This document shows positions 62,959-64,000 of a stretch of 64,000 nt of DNA, in pieces. Origin of the DNA: an uncultured Pigmentiphaga sp. GTDB lineage: Bacteria; Pseudomonadota; Gammaproteobacteria; Burkholderiales; Burkholderiaceae_B. The notes beneath the pieces are model-generated. The model was given only the letters and a program-made list of their open reading frames with translations, had not been told where the DNA came from and did not search any database. A program made the translations under genes and the position numbers. The stretch spans positions 16,126-80,125 of the forward strand of contig CALAGD010000088.1 of the NCBI GenBank assembly GCA_937891425.1. The letters run 5' to 3'. How positions within the stretch are numbered: position 1 is the stretch's first letter; the number at the start of each line of letters is the position of its first letter.

Positions 62959-64000
62959 GTTGGAAACAGTGCCCCGTTGAAAGGGGATTGAGACTCAATG
63001 TTCCATTCTCTTGGATCGAAGCATTCCGTTGGAAACAGTGCCCCGTTGAAAGGGGATTGAGACGGTCGATGCGGCCGATAAGTTCAAAGCGGCCGTGGGT
63101 TGGAAACAGTGCCCCGTTGAAAGGGGATTGAGACCTAATGAGTTTGCAATTGTCTTTGGCGATCACGGTTGGAAACAGTGCCCCGTTGAAAGGGGATTGA
63201 GACATTTGTTCCCCGCACTATTGCTAGCGGTCAATTTGTTGGAAACAGTGCCCCGTTGAAAGGGGATTGAGACCTCCACCCGAGTCTTGACGTAGGCGTT
63301 CATCAAGGTTGGAAACAGTGCCCCGTTGAAAGGGGATTGAGACAGACAACGGGATTGGCAATGCGGGAAATTTGGGGTTGGAAACAGTGCCCCGTTGAAA
63401 GGGGATTGAGACACACGGCGCACGTACATGGTTGTTACCTTCACGCTGTTGGAAACAGTGCCCCGTTGAAAGGGGATTGAGACCACAAAAGGGCTTGATG
63501 TCCTTTTCGCTTAACGTTGGAAACAGTGCCCCGTTGAAAGGGGATTGAGACGAGCGCGACCAGCTGTATGTCCCGCGAGAACGCCGTTGGAAACAGTGCC
63601 CCGTTGAAAGGGGATTGAGACATAAGTTTGATGATGAATCACCAATGAATGTAGTGTTGGAAACAGTGCCCCGTTGAAAGGGGATTGAGACCACATACTT
63701 GGCCAGTGTGGACAGTTTTTTGAAGTTGGAAACAGTGCCCCGTTGAAAGGGGATTGAGACGGACGGTAAACCGTCAGGTGAAAATGTGATGTGTTGGAAA
63801 CAGTGCCCCGTTGAAAGGGGATTGAGACATCCATACCGCGTAAGTACGCGATACGCGCTAGCGTTGGAAACAGTGCCCCGTTGAAAGGGGATTGAGACAT
63901 TTTGACTCCTTTTGTTAAAAATCCTCGATTAAGTTGGAAACAGTGCCCCGTTGAAAGGGGATTGAGACAGGGATCCTGGTCCAGTAACACCTCTCTCATT
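62959..64000 (+). CRISPR. CRISPR array: 15 visible repeats, continuing past the window
   Basis: Fifteen identical 36-bp repeats start at 62959, 63028, 63099, 63168, 63238, 63308, 63377, 63448, 63516, 63586, 63656, 63725, 63793, 63863 and 63933. They begin GTTGGAAACAGTGCCCC and end GGGGATTGAGAC, with CCCC and GGGG arms around GTTGAAA. The 14 complete spacers are 32-35 bp and all differ; the fifteenth (from 63969) is cut by the window edge. The 3' end ATTGAGAC resembles the ATTGAAAC-type handle of type I/III repeats and fits transcription rightward from the leader. No mutated repeat is seen, so this is probably the leader-proximal end. Confidence 0.98.

Noticed and set aside
62882..63999. Long minus-strand open frames across the array, with repeated SQSPFNGALFPT / LNPLSTGHCFQ text
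   Set aside because: They are translations of the 36-bp CRISPR repeat in different frames; the repetition follows the repeat units and spacers, not a protein.

Overview
The window is GC-rich and densely packed with genes. It reads as chromosomal DNA of a betaproteobacterium, most likely Burkholderiales/Alcaligenaceae (Bordetella/Achromobacter/Pusillimonas-like). This is inferred from the housekeeping set (trpE, gph, rpe, apaG, mltA, glmS with an Lrp regulator, folA-thyA), two stand-alone Bug-type tricarboxylate-transporter receptors, and a heavy load of aromatic-catabolism genes. No similarity search was run; all names come from motifs and remembered family sequences.

Layout. 1-5.3 kb: the 3' part of trpE, convergent with rpe-gph, then apaG, mltA, crcB and a small DMT-type membrane protein. 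5.3-13.4 kb (minus strand): an envelope-stress/efflux block, baeS-baeR, a Spy/CpxP-like chaperone, and macA-macB-outer membrane factor. 13.4-15.5 kb: dsbC and a UbiH-type hydroxylase. 15.6-23.5 kb (minus): a two-cupin ring-cleavage dioxygenase, a five-gene Liv-type ABC transporter, a nitrilase and a flavin reductase, which looks like one uptake/catabolic unit. 23.9-26.3 kb: folA, thyA and a sulfurtransferase. 26.5-33.0 kb: a DUF3237 protein, a LysR regulator, iorAB and a Bug receptor. 33.2-38.0 kb: a LysR regulator divergent from a complete 3-hydroxybenzoate/gentisate pathway (gentisate dioxygenase, fumarylpyruvate hydrolase, maleylpyruvate isomerase, 3-hydroxybenzoate 6-hydroxylase). 38-46.4 kb: thioesterase, NUDIX, slipin-NfeD pair, glycerate kinase, Bug receptor, TetR, VOC protein and MTA/SAH nucleosidase. 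46.4-53.1 kb: a SnoaL-like protein divergent from an ABC transporter, a sulfurtransferase, a phenolic hydroxylase and a thioesterase, an uncharacterised aromatic cluster. 53.3-60 kb: glmS, an Lrp regulator, a LigAB-type extradiol dioxygenase, TetR and feruloyl-CoA synthase.

60.1-64 kb: the most unusual region. It is a CRISPR adaptation locus arranged csx16-cas2a-cas1a-cas1b-cas2b, followed directly by a leader and a CRISPR array of 15 identical 36-bp repeats that runs off the right edge. It has two cas1/cas2 pairs in mirror order. The first Cas1 keeps its catalytic Glu-His-Asp triad. The second is short (252 aa) and appears to lack at least the glutamate region. Csx16 is a type III accessory protein associated with cyclic-oligoadenylate signalling, yet no effector genes lie within the window. 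Whether cas10/csm/cmr genes follow the array cannot be seen.
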